From positions 1-64,000 of the forward strand of contig JAJEET010000020.1 in the NCBI GenBank assembly GCA_022820835.1: a stretch of 64,000 nucleotides of DNA, written 5' to 3'. The notes under the pieces were generated by a model, which was given only the letters and a program-made list of their open reading frames with translations, was not told where the DNA came from and searched no databases. Numbering within the stretch: the stretch's first letter is position 1; each line of letters opens with the position of its first letter. A program made the translations under genes and the position numbers. Below are positions 1-10,900 of this stretch, piece after piece. The DNA comes from Candidatus Poribacteria bacterium (GTDB lineage: Bacteria > Poribacteria > WGA-4E > WGA-3G).

Positions 1-140
1 TCGCACGCGTCAAGGAGAACCCAAAAGAATCCGAGGGTACAGAGATTCTGGTCCCGGGTGAACGCGCTTATCGTCAACGGGAGGCACATCTCGCCGACGG
101 TATCCATTTAGATGAGACGCTGATCAATCAATTAACTTAA
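1..140 (+). CDS. Malate/L-lactate dehydrogenase family oxidoreductase, C-terminal fragment
   Basis: The frame starting at base 3 is open from the left edge to a TAA at 138-140, giving about 45 residues that end in INQLT. The stretch LVPGERAYRQREAHLADGI resembles the C-terminal end of the Ldh/YlbC family of NAD(P)-dependent 2-hydroxyacid dehydrogenases, where a VPG-(x)n-R-x-R-x-G-I/V tail is typical. The catalytic part lies outside the window, so the substrate cannot be inferred. The family assignment rests on this short tail only. A 48-bp tandem repeat begins 8 bp after the stop. Confidence 0.6.
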   Translation, partial: ARVKENPKESEGTEILVPGERAYRQREAHLADGIHLDETLINQLT

Positions 141-147
141 ACAGGTC

Positions 148-283
148 TTATTGAAGTCCCCCTGATAAGGGGGATTTAGGGGGTTAACACATCTGTTATT
201 GAAGTCCCCCTGATAAGGGGGATTTAGGGGGTTAACACATCTGTTATTGAAGTCCCCCTGATAAGGGGGATTTAGGGGGTTAA
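148..283. repeat. 48-bp tandem palindromic repeat, about 2.8 copies
   Basis: Three units start at 148, 196 and 244 with an exact 48-bp period; the third stops after the shared GGGGGTTAA. Each unit contains CCCCCTGATAAGGGGG, a hairpin with a 5-bp G/C stem, followed by a second G-run. The units are contiguous with no spacers. A broken copy of the same sequence lies at 58111-58180, so it is a dispersed genomic repeat. It may act as a terminator for the upstream gene. Confidence 0.9.
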
Positions 284-404
284 AGAACTAAAGTAACCCA
301 GGTCGCTACTTACAAGATTTTAGCATGCAGACTCTATTTTTCACTGAGAAGTGTTGATTATTTATAGGTACGAGCAACAAATCGTACCGAAAGGAAAATT
401 TAAT

Positions 405-1406
405 ATGGCAGCTTTTAAAGCAGGTATCATCGGTTGTGGTGGACGTGGACGCGCGCATGCACGCGGGTATAAGGCATCTCCAGATGTTGAAATCGTGGCG
501 TGCTCCGATCCGGTCGAAAACGCACGGGACGCTTTCGCAGAGCAGTTTGAGGTCCCCAACACCTACGAAAGTTATGAAGAGATGTTGGAAAAAGAATCGC
601 TCGATTTTGTCAGCGTCTGCACGTGGATCGCACTCCACAGGGATATGGTCGTCGCTGCTGCGAATAGTGGCATTAAAGCTATCCATTCGGAGAAGCCAAT
701 GGCACCGACGTGGGGTGATGCCAAAGCACTCTATCAGGCATGTGTTGATAACGATGTCGTCATAACATTTTGCCATCAACGCCGTTTCGGCGCACAGTTC
801 ATCAAGGCGAAACAGTTAGCAAACGAAGGCGCGATTGGCGAACTCCGACGACTGGAAGGTTCATGTTCCAATTTACTCGACTGGGGAACGCACTGGTTCG
901 ATATGTTCCTATTTTATAATAATGACGAACCTGTTGACTGGGTAATCGGTCAAATAGATGTAGCAGAAGAGAGACTCGTCTTCGGAACGCAAGTTGAGAC
1001 AAGTGGTCTATCGTGGTTCCGCTGGAAGAACGGTGTAGAGGGGTTGTTAACCACCGGTGGCGTCTCTTTAAATGGGTTCGCAAACCGACTCATCGGTACG
1101 CAGGGAATTATTGATGTCGGTGGCGGCGCACCGGTCCGCTTGCTACGTGCAGGGGCTGATGACTGGGAAACTCCGGATTTAAGCGACATCCCGAAAGGCG
1201 ATGATACGGTACTCTCTGTGCTTGATCTGGTTGACAGTGTTAAAACAGGTCGTGAGCCGGAACTCAGTGGGCGCAAAGCAATTCAGGGCGCAGAACTCAT
1301 TTTCGCGACTTATGAATCAAGCCGATGCCGGGCAAAAATTACGTTACCGCTCACCGTCGATGATTCGGCATTGTTGACGATGGTTGCCGATGGCGAGATC
1401 GGTTAA
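405..1406 (+). CDS. Gfo/Idh/MocA family oxidoreductase
   Basis: Predicted 333-residue NAD(P)-dependent sugar or inositol dehydrogenase-like enzyme of the cytoplasm. The N-terminus has the Rossmann dinucleotide motif GCGGRGRAHARG (residues about 10-21), followed by the family hallmark SEKPMAPT near residue 95, whose EKP lysine is the usual catalytic or nicotinamide-contacting residue. The C-terminal half (HWFDMFLFY onward) matches the alpha/beta substrate-binding domain. I chose the ATG at 405 because AAGGAAAA lies just upstream and the Rossmann fold begins at once; the frame is open back to 351. Substrate is unknown. A second, diverged member lies at 56779-57732. Confidence 0.9.
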   Translation: MAAFKAGIIGCGGRGRAHARGYKASPDVEIVACSDPVENARDAFAEQFEVPNTYESYEEMLEKESLDFVSVCTWIALHRDMVVAAANSGIKAIHSEKPMAPTWGDAKALYQACVDNDVVITFCHQRRFGAQFIKAKQLANEGAIGELRRLEGSCSNLLDWGTHWFDMFLFYNNDEPVDWVIGQIDVAEERLVFGTQVETSGLSWFRWKNGVEGLLTTGGVSLNGFANRLIGTQGIIDVGGGAPVRLLRAGADDWETPDLSDIPKGDDTVLSVLDLVDSVKTGREPELSGRKAIQGAELIFATYESSRCRAKITLPLTVDDSALLTMVADGEIG

Positions 1407-1439
1407 GCCTTTATGTTGTAACCCGCAGGCGCGGTTTAA

Positions 1440-1559
1440 TGAAGGTTCTAAATTTAATACGATAATTTCCGAATGTGCGATAAAAAACTCACAAGCAAAT
1501 CTGTTCGTAGTAGGGCGATGAATCGCCCGTTAATTGCCGTATTATCTATTTAAACTTCA
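1440..1559. repeat. Terminal-inverted-repeat element, copy A (MITE-like)
   Basis: The ends are imperfect inverted repeats: TGAAGGTTCTAAATTTAATA on the left and TATTATCTATTTAAACTTCA on the right. The interior holds the hairpin GGGCGATGAATCGCCC at 1513-1528. The flanks, GCAGGCGCGGTTTA on the left and AACAACCGCGCC on the right, together rebuild a palindromic repeat of the GTTTGTAAC-loop family. The element therefore seems to sit inside that hairpin. It has no coding capacity. Related copies are at 11388, 34510 and 56579. Confidence 0.7.
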
Positions 1560-1933
1560 AACAACCGCGCCTTATAGTCATATTACATTCCTTGCGGTTT
1601 TCTGTAATTTTAATCAACCTAATTAGGTTTTTTGCGTCTAATCAACATAAAGGGGTTTCTCTATATCTATCCCCCAGAACATTTATTATAAGGAACAGAA
1701 GCAGTTAATAAATACTAAAAAAGTTCTCGACACACTCCGTTTGATGACAGAGGCGTACGCAATAGCGTCTTCTATGTGCAAAAGACACGTATGTTAGATG
1801 CCGCTTACTGTATTGAAATGTGGAGGTGCCGATACCGGCGTAAGGGACCGAACCTGCCCGGAAAATATGTGAACCAACGCGAAACCCCGAAATCTAATGA
1901 ACTTTCGGACTCGCGACAAGCAGGGAGAAACGA
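1560..1933 (+). other. Long leader upstream of the giant Ig-like gene
   Basis: This 374-bp stretch has no supported gene. It carries several possible stems, for example AGAGGCG (1749-1755) pairing with the bases around 1767-1775 through a bulge, and GCCGATACCGGC at 1829-1840. I compared it by eye with the c-di-GMP, cobalamin and TPP riboswitch cores and found none of them. It ends with an AGGGAG ribosome-binding site at 1922-1927. It may simply be an untranslated leader or degenerate repeats. Confidence 0.35.
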
Positions 1934-4900
1934 GTGCCAAAAATTAAAAATATGTACGGTGGTGCTTACAAACCGATACACAAAAGTCGAAATCGACACA
2001 AGCAAAGAAACGGTCCATCCGTCAAATCGCCGATCCACTCTGGTTTGGTAAGTTTTCTCGCTTTCAGTGAAGCTAGCAAGTTGAAGTTTGCTATCATAGG
2101 TCAGATTTTCGTTTGTCTGACAGTCTTAATGGTGTCTACCAATGTTTGGGCAGTTCCTGTTGTGACGCTGACTGCCGAGCGCACTGAATTTTCGCCCAAC
2201 CAAGATGGTGTTCTTGATACTGTCACTGTCTATTATAGTATAAGCGAAGTTGTTGATGAAAGTGAGTTACAATTTTTCCTGAAAACGGGTGAGACCACGC
2301 TACCATTTGGACAACCTGTACCACTTCAGAAAAGCCAAGGCGGACATACCTTCCAATGGGATGGAGGCGACCAGAATTTCGAGGTCTTTCCAGATGGGCA
2401 GTATATCCTAAAGTTTCAAGTCGAGGCAGCGGGTAATACCTACTCAGTTGAAGCGAATCCTATTACCATTGATACACAAGTCCCTATAATATCCCGCGTT
2501 GTTGCTAATGAGAATCTAACGCTCGTTGATGGCGTTTTTATTAATGCCCCTATCCAATTAATTCAGGCGACAGCAGATGCTGCAGGCGGTGCCCCCATTG
2601 ATCTTACTGCCCCTGAAACGAGTATTACAGCGCAGACACAACAACGAGCTGCTATAACAGGCGATCTCAGTTACGACCAAACATCCTTAACCTTTGTCTT
2701 TGGCAATCGCTTGGACACGGCATCCGAAAATGGAAAATATACCGTCTCAATTGCTATCGCTGATAGAGCCGGAAATGTCGCTCAAAGAACCTTAGATTTC
2801 ACCTTTGATAACGTTGCCCCTAATTTGACAGCAGTTGCTACCTCAAACGGTAATTTGATACCTGGAGCTGGGGTCAACAGCGCGGTAGATTTTGTTGAGG
2901 CGACGCTCAGCGATAATCTTCAAGACGGGCTCAGCCCCTCCGACTCCAGAATTCGGCTTATCGGCCCCGATGGCGTTATATTAGGAAGGCAAACACAGCC
3001 AAATGCTGATACCATTCGATGGGTTTTCCTATCGCCGCTCTTGGCGAACGATGGGCTCATGGATGGTGTATATACGATTGAGGTTATCGCAGCCGATAAA
3101 GCCGGGAACCAAACCGAAGCTTTGCCAATACCTTTTATTTATGATAACCGTGCCCCACTTGTCACATTAAGTTTTGACGAGGCATCCCCTTTTACACTAC
3201 ATCAAAATACTATTTACCACGCACAACCGCTTGCCCAAATTATCGCTACGTTTGATGATGCTGGCGGTGTTGGGGTCAATTTGCAAGAGTCTACCCGTAT
3301 TTCATTGGCTACAACAGGTGCCGATGGACAGCTCAACCTACTTTCCGGTCGTGAGTTTCTGGAGAAGGAACGTAACCAGTTAACTTATATTTTGCAAACA
3401 CCCCTGACAAGTCGAGATGGAAGCCAAGATGGACGTTATGCACTTAACGTGCAAGCTACCGATACGCTTGGTAATACGAAGGTTTATAATTACGATCTTA
3501 TCTATGATACGCAGCTGCCAGCACTCGTTTCTACTACGCCAACAACCAATGAAACCGTCTCTAATCTATCACAAGTTGAGGTGGTACTTGATGACAAAAC
3601 CAGCGGTATTGATTTCATTCAGAGTACCTTCCGGTTGGCTCGCGATGTAGATGGAAATCAAGTTGATGTGCCTGTCGATGTTACGCGCGATGGCACAAAT
3701 ACAGCTACGCTGACGCTTGCACAACCTATTTCCTTAGACGGTTCAGATGATGGTACCTACATAATTGAAATTACCCCAACGGATTTGGCTGGCAATCTTG
3801 GAGCTACCGTCCGTCGGAAGTTCTATCTCGTTAGTCAAACCCGACCTGAAATCCGATTAACGATGCCTGAAACGACGATTGTCAATAATTTGACAACCGT
3901 TGTTGCCGAACTCAGGGGATACATCGGTGCCGGTATTGATTTTGATGCTTCAACGTTGACTGTGAGAGATCCTCAAGGGAATCTGATTACACAGACTGAA
4001 CTTGAACATGATGCGGTAAATAATCTTTTAATTTGGAACATAAAATCGATTTTTCCGCGCGACGGAAGCGCGGATGGCGAATACACTATAACCGCAACCT
4101 TCCGAGATTTTGTCGGACAGTCCTTTACACGAGAATTTTCACGCATTTTAGATACCCAGTTTCCTGGAATCGAAAGCGTTCAGGTCGCGACCGCCTCTCG
4201 ACCAGAATTAACCACGGATAGTACTACAACTGTTGCCGAAGGCCTTTCGCAAATCATCGTAACTTTTGAGAATCCGTTCGACAGTTCCGGTAGCAGTATT
4301 GACTTCGCGAATACAGGTGTTACGCTCACCAATCCGGCTGGTCAAAGCATCTCTGTTAACCGTTTTGATGATGGCATAAAGGTCTTGACACTTGATTTCC
4401 AAGCATTAACCCAGCCCGGTGGATATGTACTCTCAATTGTGCCGCAAGATTCGGCTGGTAACCAAAGTGCTACACCCTTTGTTTACCGGTTCCGAGTTGA
4501 TGTACCCTTACCTACCGTCAGTTCTGTTCTAATTGGTGGTAAACCCGGCGTTATCGTTTATGTCAACGGTGATGCCTCAGACATCGTCGCTACTTTCGCG
4601 GATTCGAGTGGTGCCGGAATAGACTTGGACGACGGCGGTTCAACGATCGCAGTAACGAGTGCCGTCGGTCTCCCTGTACCCGGTATTACAACCTCTAACG
4701 GCACAAACCAGTTGACATGGACACCCATAGTGCTTCCCACCAATGGCAGTGCTGATGGAAGTTATACCGTCGTCGTTACACCGAAAGATAAAGCCGGTCG
4801 ACAAGGCGATGTTACTTATCGTCAATTCGTTTACGATACACAAGAACCACGCATTACCGCTTCTACACCGGTGTCATTAATTCAACCGATCAACTATATC

Positions 4901-7900
4901 GGCGGCACCCTTAACCAATTTCAGTTTACTGTTGAAGATATAGGACCTGCCGGTTTAGCGTTAGACGAACAGACGATAGAGCTCTTTGATGCCCAAGGTG
5001 CGTCCGTCGGTGCCATATCCACGTATGATGACCTAAACAGCCAGTTGTATCTCACGCTCAACGTGCCGTTTGCACAGGACGGGAGCGCGGATGGTGAATA
5101 CGTCGTTAAGGTCTCGCTTGTTGACCAATCAGGAAATAAGGTGACATCGGAACAGCGTTTTGTTTACGATTCTCAAGTGCCTCATGTTTCCTCCGTCTCG
5201 GTAAATACTGAATCGGTGCTGGAACTTGTTCCGCAACAGATCGCCGAAATCGAAGAATCGATTAGCAGTATCACGGTTCACTTTGAGGAAGCGACCGGCG
5301 TTGATTTCGCCAATACTGCCGTCAGTTTGGTCGGTCCCAACGGGCAACCGATTCAGGTCAATGTCTCAGTTGACGGACTGACGCAACTGACTGCTCGTTT
5401 TGTTGCCCTCACACAGACGGGTTTGTATACACTGTCTGTCACACCGCAAGACATAGCAGGCAATATCGCCCAAGGTGCTGTGCAATACGCGTTTCGCCTC
5501 AATTTCGTCTTGCCGAGCGTTAGCACTGTCGAATTGGGTGGTCAAATTGGAGATGTCGTTTTCCTCAACGATAGTAATTTCACGATAGTTGCCAGTTTGT
5601 TAGACGGTACGGGTACTGGCCTGGCTTTAGGCGATGGGGGTTCAAGCATCGTTGTGACAGGTCCTTCGAGCGAAGTTGTGCCGGGGCAGACGCGTGTCAG
5701 TGGAACCAACCAGTTGATGTGGCAACCAATATCTCTGCCGGCTGATGGGAGTGCTGATGGTCGATATGACGTTGCGATTACGCCGGTTGATAAAACCGGT
5801 AGGCAAGGCGATGTCGTCTATCGTCAGTTCATCTACGATACACAGAAACCGCGCGTCACCGATGCTGCACCGGTGTTATTAAGTCAACCTATCACTTATA
5901 TTGGGGGTGCCCTTGCACAATTTCAGCTTACCGTTGAAGATGTGGGACCTGCCGGTTTAATGCTGGAGGAACAGACGGCGACGCTTCTTAACGCACAGGG
6001 TGCTTCTGTCAGGACTACGTTGACTTTCGATGAGATCAGCAGTCAACTATACCTCACGCTTGACACGCCGCTCGCCCAAGATGGCAGCGCCGATGGCGGA
6101 TATACGCTGAGATTGCCCCTTGTTGATAGAGCTGGAAACGTTTTGAACCTGGAGCATAACTTTGTTTACGATTCTCAAGTGCCGCGTGTCTCCTCAGCCT
6201 TGATAAATGCTAGATCCCCTGTAGCACTCGTTCCACAACAGATCGCCGAAATCACAGAATCGATCCGTAGTATTACACTTCAATTTGAAGAGACGACCCG
6301 TGTTGATTTTGCAAGGACTGTTGTCAGTTTGATCGGCCCCAGTGGACAATCAATCCCGATCAATATTTCATCTGATGGACTTAGGAAACTCACCGCAAAC
6401 TTTGGCGCACTCACCCAATCTGGATTGTATACACTCTCTGTTACACCACAAGACATAGCAGGCAATACTGCCCAAGGGGCTGTGCAATACGTGTTTCGAC
6501 TTGATTTCGTCTTGCCGAGTGTGAGCACTGTCGAATTAGGCGGACAGATGGGCGATGTTGTTTTCCTCAACGGTCGTAATTCCACAATAGTTGCTACTTT
6601 GGTAGACGGTACGGGTGCCGGACTCGCTTTAGGCGATGGTAGTTCAAGTATCGTTGTGACGGACCCTTCAGGCGAGGTTGTTCCGGGACAGACAGGGACC
6701 GATGGAACGAACGAGTTAACATGGAAACCGCTATCTCTGCCGACCGATGGCAGTGCTGATGGTCGATATACCGTTGCGATTACGCCAGTTGATAAAGCCG
6801 GTAGGCAAGGTGATGTCGTCTATCGTCAGTTCATCTACGATACACAGAAGCCGCGCATCACCGATGCGACACCGGTGTCATTGATTCAACCCGCCAACTA
6901 CATTGGAGGTGCCCTCACACAATTTCAGTTTACCGTTGAAGATGTGGGGCCCGCAGGTTTAGCGTTAGATGAGCAGGCGATAGAACTCCTTGATGCGCAA
7001 GGCGCGTCTGTCAGCGCGATATTCACCTATGACCAGACAAATAGCCAATTATATCTCACACTTGATGCTCCGTTCCCACAAGATGGGAGCGCGGATGGTG
7101 AGTACCTCCTCAAGGTTTCACTTGTTGACAAATCAGGAAATATATTGGAGTCCGCACAGCGTTTCGTTTACGATTCTCAAGTGCCGCGTGTCTCATCGGT
7201 CTTGATAAACACCGAATCTCCGGTGGCACTCCTTCCGCAACAGATCGCCGAAGTCAGGGAATCTATCAGCAGTATTACGCTGCAATTTGAGGAAGCGACC
7301 CGTGTTGATTTCGCCAGTACCGATGTTAGTTTGGTCGCCCCTGACGGACAACCGATTCCGATCAATGTCTCAGCGAATGGTCTTACACAACTGACTGCAC
7401 GCTTTGTCGCACTCACCCAAGCAGGATTGTATACACTGTCTATCACGCCGCAAGACATAGCAGGCAATGTTGCACAAGGTGCTGTACAATACGCATTTCG
7501 ACTCGATTTCGTCCTGCCGAGTGTGAGTACTATCGAATTCGGCGGACAGATTGGCGATGTCGTTTTCCTCAACGGGAGTAATTTCGCGATAGTCGCCACT
7601 TTGGCGGACGGCACTGGTGCCGGACTCGCTTTAGGCGATGGCGGTTCAAGCATCGTTGTAACGAACTCTTCAGGGGAAGTCGTCCCCGGTCAGACACACA
7701 CAAACGAAGCAAACCAGTTGGTATGGCAACCTATATCCCTGCCCACCGATGGGAGTGCTGACGGTCGATATACTGTCACCATTACACCGATAGATCAAGT
7801 GGGTAGGCAGGGAAATGTCGTACGTCGGCAGTTTATCTATGATACCGAGGCACCTCGGATAATCGCTTCGTCTCCGCTTATGTTGAGTCAACCCGTCTCG

Positions 7901-10900
7901 TATATCAGCGGCGGATTAAACCAATTTTCATTTACCGTTGAAGATGTAGGACCGGCGGACCTCATACTCGGTTCGCAAACAATCGAATTGATAGATAATG
8001 CCGGCGGTGTCATTCCGGCAACACTGACGTTTGACGAGCTAACAAATCAACTCTATTTGACGTTGTCCGTCCCGTTCGCTCGGGACGGTAGTGTCGATGG
8101 GGCATATACGATGCGGCTATCTCTTGTTGACAGAGCCGGGAATATGCTAAATGTTGACCACGATGTGGTCTACGATTCTCAAGTGCCACAACTCGCACTG
8201 GTGACGGCGGATACAGAGATACCCGTCGAACTTATTCCACAAGGTACCGCCGAGATTTCAGAACCTGTCAGCAGTATTACAATCCAGTTTGACGAAGCAA
8301 CAAGAGTTGATTTCACCAACACTGTCGTTACGTTGGTAAGCTCTGGTACCTCTGCAACGACTGGGGCTCCTGGAGTTGTAGATATTCCAATCACATTGCA
8401 AGATAATGGCACGTCTCAGATGACCGTTAGCTTCTTGGAACTGGACCAACTCGACACATACATACTCTCTGTTACACCGCGAGATATAGCAGGGAACGTC
8501 TCACCAGCACCCACGAATTACACGTTCATCCTTGATATACCGCTGCCGATTGTCAGTTCTGTTATTATAGGCGATATCGAGACAGCAGCTGGCGGCGATG
8601 TTGTTTACATCAATGCAAGTAACACGATTATCGGCGCAGTGCTTGAAGACCCATCAGAGACAGGATTAGATTTCAGTAACGATGGTTCGGATATTACCGT
8701 CGCAAGCACGGATAACTTAATCGTTCCGGGAGTAACAGGGTCTAACGGTGTAGACCTCCTTATATGGGAACCGGCAACCTTCACAACTGATGGTACAACA
8801 GATGGGAGATACGGCGTATATGTTACCCCTGTTGACAAAGCAGGACGTGAGGGAAACACCGTTTACCGTGAGTTCATCTATGATACGCAGGAGCCGGAGA
8901 TTAGTGTCGCTGAACCAATTGACCTGAGCCAACCCGTTTCATATATCAGTGAGAGTTTAAGGCAGTTCCGGTTCACTGTAGCGGATGTTGGACCAGCAGA
9001 CCTCGTGTTAGCGGATCAAATTGTTAGTTTACGCGATGCAAGTGGGAACTCAGTCCCGGCGCGCCTCACAAACGATACCGGAAACCAGGTCTTCCTTACG
9101 CTTAACCAACCCTTACCGCGGGACGGTAGCATGGATGGGGAATATACCGTTGTTATCGCCTTCGCAGATAGAGCCGCGAACGCACTCAACATTGAACATA
9201 CGCTTATCTATGACACGCAATCGCCAACCGTCGTTAGCACAACCCCTGATGATGGCGCACTCCTTACTGAGGATATTACACAGATACAAGTAACACTCAA
9301 TGATGAAGGCGGGAGTGGGATCGACTGGTCAATGACAACAATCACACTGGTGAACCCGAGTGGACAGGAGATAGCAGGCGAACTCGTCAGTAACGGCACA
9401 GCAATGTTGACGCTTAGCACGAATCAACTCGTTGAGGATGGACGATATATCGTCCGTGTTCAGGCTGTTGACCGAGCAGGTAATGGCGGTGTAACATCGT
9501 CTGAACGGAGTTTCGTACTTTCAAGAAGTTTACCTGTCATTACTTCCACAGAACCGAGGACCGCACCCGCAGACGAAGCGTTTACGAATGAAGAAATTGA
9601 ACGGATAGAGGTGAACATCGAAACCGATGATGCGAACCATCTATCGACACTTCGGCTCCTAAATCCGGCAAACCAAGTGGTTGATGGTCAGCAAGAACGT
9701 GCCAGTGGTAGGTTAATCTATAATCTCGTACGTCCCCTGGCGACTGACGGTTCCGAAGACGGGGTTTATACCATTGAGTTCACACCTATTAGTGCTTCGG
9801 GGCGGAGCGGCGAGGTTCAGCGATTGACATTCACCTACGACACACAGGCACCAGAAATTGAAAACGATGATGCGATTCAACTCGTCGTTGCTGCACCCGC
9901 AGGTAGTAATTCGCTCACCGAGATTCGTGTCACGCTCACCGATGATACCTCTGGACTTGATTGGGAAAATCTCGACGATGCTTGGATAACTTTTGAGCGG
10001 CTCTCGCCGGACCGCGGCGAAGTCTCAGGACGCATTTCTGAAGATAGACAAGGCACGCTCATTTTCCATCTAACTGTACCACTCGCAGACAATGGGTCCG
10101 CTGATGGAGAGTACCGGATTACTGTTAACCCAGTAGACCGTGCCGGGAATGATGATGAACCTTATGAAAGGGTCTTCGTCTACGATACCAGTCCGCCAAT
10201 GATTGATATGAGTACACTGCTAATTAATGAGGCACCGCTGCTGGTTGATGTTGATGCCGAGAGTTATCCGACCGCTGTCTCTACGACAGGCGGTGTGGTT
10301 ATACAAGCGAGTATCTTCGATACAGGTTTAGGGGTCAACCTGGCGCAATCACGGATTACTGTCCGAGGACCAGATGGATCGGAAGTTTCTGGTAATACAC
10401 AGCAAAACGGTGTGGACACACTCGTGTTTAAATCCGGTGGATTGGCACTTCAAGGAAACTATCAGGTTACGGTTACCAGTGTCGGTAACGATTCCGAACT
10501 CCTCGGATTCGCACCGACTGATTCTATCACGACACAATTCCTTTATGAAACGGATGAACCGACCGCCGCTGTAACCAGTGATGGTGGTGAAACCGAGCTA
10601 ACGGATGAACCGATCCTCTTTGAAGGTACAGCCTCGGATCCCGCCAGTACACAGCGAATCGGTGAAGGCGAAATTCCAGTTCCAGCTTCTGGTGTCTGGC
10701 TCGTTGAGATTGTAGGCATCGGGCCAGACGAGCAGCCGATTGATCCGGTCCCCGCAGTTGACGATAGCGGCGCACAGGAGGAACCGTGGAGCCGTTGGTC
10801 GATCGATTTCTTACCGTCGCGTTCCGGTGAATACGAATTAGATGTCCGTGTTACCGATAACGCCGGAAATTATGCCGTTTATGACATCGGTACATACACG

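Noticed and set aside
148..283. Possible CRISPR array from the three evenly spaced repeats
   Set aside because: The 48-bp units are contiguous with no unique spacers, and the same sequence recurs elsewhere; no cas genes are present.
1690..1933. c-di-GMP or cobalamin riboswitch before the giant gene
   Set aside because: Short look-alike words (ACGCAATAGC, GCCGATACCGG) are present, but the core order, GNRA loop and receptor were not found.
7177..7653. 158-codon antisense frame within the giant gene
   Set aside because: Similar antisense frames appear at 6280, 8179 and 8605 as shadows of the repeated coding units.
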